Shown: positions 15,307 to 16,660 of the stretch, piece by piece
Position numbering within the stretch: position 1 is the first letter of the stretch
Layout: every line of letters starts with the position of its first letter
DNA from: CAYXXN01 sp964469055
GTDB lineage: Bacteria; Acidobacteriota; Thermoanaerobaculia; Multivoradales; JAHEKO01
Length of the DNA: 16,660 bases
Direction: 5' to 3'
Assembly (NCBI GenBank): GCA_964469055.1
Contig: CAYXXN010000051.1
Span: 1-16,660, forward strand
Program-made: the position numbers and the translations under genes
The notes under the pieces: model-generated
Told to the model about the DNA's origin: nothing
The model's input: the letters and a program-made list of their open reading frames with translations, nothing else
The model's database searches: none

Positions 15307-15651
15307 CTAGAGTTCGCCCAGGTGTCGGAGCCTCTCGGCGACCTCGCGGAGCAGGGTCGGCGGCAGGGCGCGGAGGGCCTTGATAAAGCGCCGGTTGTCG
15401 ATGGCTCGGCTCTGGTCGATCATTACCTCGCACTCCTGACGGTTGCCGGCGATCCCGCGCGGCAGCGCGACCCGCAGGAGACTGTCTCCGGTGAGCCGCG
15501 CGGTGCACGGTAGCGCCCATGTCGATGGGTGACCCGTCTCGTTCAGCAGGTCCGTCTGGATCACCAGCACCGGTTGGATCTTGCCGGGCTCGCTGCCCAG
15601 GCGCGGGTCGAGGTTCGCCAGGTAGAGAACGCCGCGGCGGACCCTCACCAC
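15307..15651 (-). CDS. MazF/PemK-like endoribonuclease toxin, unusual Gln at the usual catalytic Arg position
   Basis: 114 residues from GTG 15651 (GAAGG about 9 bases upstream); GTG 15648, forming a GTGA overlap with the antitoxin stop, is equally possible. Family pattern: RGVLYLANLDP (7-16), GSEPGKIQPVLVIQTDLLN (19-37), HPSTWALPCTARL (41-53), then DQSRAIDNRRF near the C terminus, which MazF relatives use in the RNA groove. MazF proteins cleave single-stranded mRNA at short sequence motifs. By eye alignment, E. coli MazF Arg29 (in HRP) falls at Gln26 (in IQP), while Thr52 corresponds to Thr50. This may be a subfamily feature or a sign of reduced activity. It overlaps the RHH antitoxin gene, as expected of a toxin-antitoxin operon. 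Confidence 0.88.
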   Translation of the reverse strand: MVRVRRGVLYLANLDPRLGSEPGKIQPVLVIQTDLLNETGHPSTWALPCTARLTGDSLLRVALPRGIAGNRQECEVMIDQSRAIDNRRFIKALRALPPTLLREVAERLRHLGEL

Positions 15652-15899
15652 TTGTCGAGACCTTCACCGGCCAGCGCGTCGAGCTCCTCGAGATCTGCTG
15701 CGCTGGCGGCACGCGTGGCCACCGCGGCCCGGCGGTAGGCCTCGCGCAGGCTCTCCCGCTCGGTCACGTCCCGCAGGAGGCGCAGCCCGCGCCGCACGAC
15801 CTCGACCTTGCTCTTCGCCTTGAGTTTCTTCTGCAGTGAAACGACCAGCGCGAGCTCGTCCGGCGGCAGCGTGATGCTGGACTTGACATTCGATTTCAT
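15645..15899 (-). CDS. Ribbon-helix-helix antitoxin of the MazF-like module
   Basis: 84 residues from ATG 15899. The frame is open further upstream, but ATG 15899 is chosen because it sits exactly where transcription from the promoter at 15906-15934 should begin, and the protein from there is a typical antitoxin. N terminus: SNVKSSITLPPDELALVVSL, a ribbon strand and first helix, then KSKVEVVRRGLRLLRD, the second RHH helix. The C-terminal half is an acidic/Ala-rich helix ending in LDALAGEGLDKW that likely masks the toxin. Its stop TGA overlaps the toxin start. It presumably represses its own operon through the palindrome at 15915-15925 (inference). Confidence 0.87.
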   Translation of the reverse strand: MKSNVKSSITLPPDELALVVSLQKKLKAKSKVEVVRRGLRLLRDVTERESLREAYRRAAVATRAASAADLEELDALAGEGLDKW

Positions 15900-15905
15900 A
15901 CTAAC

Positions 15906-15934
15906 AAGATACCTAGGGTGACCCTCATCGTCAA
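15906..15934 (-). promoter_or_regulatory. Promoter of the MazF-like toxin-antitoxin operon (leaderless)
   Basis: Minus strand: -35 TTGACG (15929-15934), 17-base spacer, -10 TATCTT (15906-15911). Five of six -35 bases and four of six -10 bases match sigma-70 consensus, with ideal spacing. Six bases separate the -10 box from the antitoxin ATG at 15899, so the predicted transcription start is the A of the start codon and the mRNA would be leaderless. No Shine-Dalgarno is present in this interval, which agrees. Confidence 0.72.
15915..15925. promoter_or_regulatory. Palindromic operator candidate in the promoter spacer
   Basis: AGGGTGACCCT is a perfect 5-1-5 inverted repeat lying wholly between the -35 and -10 boxes of the toxin-antitoxin promoter. 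A dimeric RHH repressor bound here would block RNA polymerase. Autoregulation by RHH antitoxins is established; binding at this site is inferred from position and symmetry. Confidence 0.6.
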
Positions 15935-16277
15935 TCCCTCGCGGCTCGGTCACTGCTCCGGCTGGCCGCAGCCCTGTGCGGGGCCTGCCGGACGCGAAGT
16001 GCTTTTCGCGTCCGAGTTGGAGCAGGAAGGGCAAGGCCGCGGGATTCCTCGAAGTCGTGGTCTCCACGGGGTTTTCGGCCACCGCGACCAAGGAGCGGCG
16101 GGGACCCCGCGGGATCAGGCCAGGGAAGGGCCCAGGGGCTGCGGAGGCTGCGACGGGACCGTGGAAACGCGCCTTGTCCGGCCCACGGCGTCTAGCGCTA
16201 GCAGGCGCTCTCGCTGCGGAGGGCCGGCGGGCGGTTGCGCTCGTTGTCGGCGGCAATCAGAGCGTGCACTGAACTCC
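15935..16277. other. Intergenic stretch without a convincing gene, rich in inverted repeats
   Basis: About 340 bases between the toxin-antitoxin promoter and the end of the oxidoreductase gene. Open frames exist on both strands (for example 15976-16272 on the plus strand), but their products are Arg/Pro/Ala-rich without a domain or a good ribosome site. Several small hairpins are visible: the 9-bp one at 15990-16013, CGTGG/CCACG near 16056-16068, GGGGACCCC near 16100, and AGCGCT-containing repeats around 16193-16210. It could be a decayed gene, an interspersed repeat or a structured RNA. No match to RNase P RNA, tmRNA or SRP RNA was recognised. Confidence 0.5.
15990..16013. repeat. Perfect 9-bp inverted repeat (hairpin)
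   Basis: GGACGCGAA and TTCGCGTCC flank a 6-base loop (GTGCTT). Neither strand has a U tract after the stem, so it is not a typical intrinsic terminator. It may be part of a larger structured or repeated element. Confidence 0.7.
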
Positions 16278-16660
16278 CTACGGGACGAATGCACCCGCCG
16301 TCCCCGTGCCCATCCGGCTCGGCCTGACGTTGTGGTTCATGCGGAAGAAGTTGGTCGGATCGTACTTGTCCTTCAGGGCGACGAGCCGACCGTAGTTCGG
16401 TCCGTAGGCCTCGCGGGCGCGGGGGTCTCCCTCATCTTCGAGGTAATTGACATACGCGCCGGGGGCCATGAACGGCCGCATGGCGTCCCAGAACTCGCGT
16501 GTCCACGCGATGTTCTCGGCCGAGTCAGCCGGGTCGGTCCAGTTCGCCCAGATGGAGAAGTTGTAGGGGACCTGCCGATGGGCGAACGCCGTTTCGGCGG
16601 CTCCCACATGCGAGACGGCCCCTTCGAGGTGTTCGATCGCGCCCGCGGTGTAGGGCGAAG
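16278..16660 (-). CDS. FAD-dependent oxidoreductase of the berberine bridge enzyme (BBE) type, C-terminal fragment (5' end outside window)
   Basis: The frame is open from the window edge to TAG 16278, giving the last ~126 residues. The pattern matches the C terminus of BBE/reticuline-oxidase-like flavoproteins: AHRQVPYNFSIWANWTDPA, then WTREFWDAMRPFMAPGAYVN, YLEDEGDPRAREAYG, and the diagnostic PNYGRLVALKDKYDPTNFFR followed by MNHNVRP. In the family this region contains the BBE domain, which packs against the covalently bound FAD and substrate pocket. These enzymes oxidise sugars, alkaloid-like or polyketide substrates with O2. The substrate is not identifiable here. A GTG at 16607 is in frame, but the conserved upstream residues (for example TAGAIEHLEG) show that it is internal. 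Confidence 0.92.
   Translation of the reverse strand, partial: SPYTAGAIEHLEGAVSHVGAAETAFAHRQVPYNFSIWANWTDPADSAENIAWTREFWDAMRPFMAPGAYVNYLEDEGDPRAREAYGPNYGRLVALKDKYDPTNFFRMNHNVRPSRMGTGTAGAFVP

Noticed and set aside
15976..16272. 98-codon plus-strand open frame in the intergenic region
   Set aside because: No ribosome-binding site, no domain, and an equally open frame on the other strand; left as an unexplained stretch.

Overview
The window is about 70% GC bacterial DNA, probably from a draft or metagenome-derived scaffold, because a run of exactly 100 N (4381-4480) interrupts one gene. The gene content is Gram-negative: an RND efflux pump, Tat and Sec signal peptides, a lipoprotein-like phosphodiesterase, a DUF1501/DUF1800 pair and a gingipain-type C25 peptidase. 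That mix is common in Acidobacteriota-like, Myxococcota-like and related lineages. No marker gene here settles the phylum, so the assignment is an inference.

Layout from left to right. (1) 1-1545, plus strand: the 3' end of an RND transporter, a selenocysteine tRNA (selC, 437-536) and an exported parallel beta-helix protein. (2) 1571-1969, minus: a small unknown protein convergent with the beta-helix gene. (3) 2022-7316, minus: an exported-protein gene group, read as C25 cysteine peptidase, then TPR-thioredoxin protein, then small Cys-rich PPC-like secreted protein, closed by an intrinsic terminator at 2022-2050. The first two are separated by only 8 bases. (4) 7409 onward, plus: a membrane-anchored SGNH hydrolase divergent from the peptidase. 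Its frame has no stop after the domain and runs about 600 bases antisense into the next gene. (5) 8765-15085, minus: a long co-directional series read as RHH antitoxin, PIN toxin (VapBC), MscS channel, type I phosphodiesterase, DUF1800 protein, DUF1501 protein. (6) 15215-15290, plus: tRNA-Ala(GGC). (7) 15307-15899, minus: a second toxin-antitoxin pair (RHH antitoxin and MazF/PemK-like toxin). It has a good promoter whose spacer holds a perfect palindrome and which predicts a leaderless transcript. (8) 15935-16277: a structured stretch without a convincing gene. (9) 16278-16660, minus: the C-terminal end of a berberine-bridge-type FAD oxidoreductase.

How the genes may work together. The peptidase, TPR-thioredoxin and PPC-like genes all encode exported proteins. 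Together they suggest processing and disulfide handling of secreted Cys-rich proteins (inference). DUF1501 and DUF1800 are a recurrent pair. The phosphodiesterase and MscS genes upstream of them lie close enough for co-transcription. The two toxin-antitoxin modules on either side of tRNA-Ala mark the most accessory-looking part of the window. The selC gene implies that the organism decodes UGA as selenocysteine, although no selA, selB, selD or obvious selenoprotein gene is seen here.
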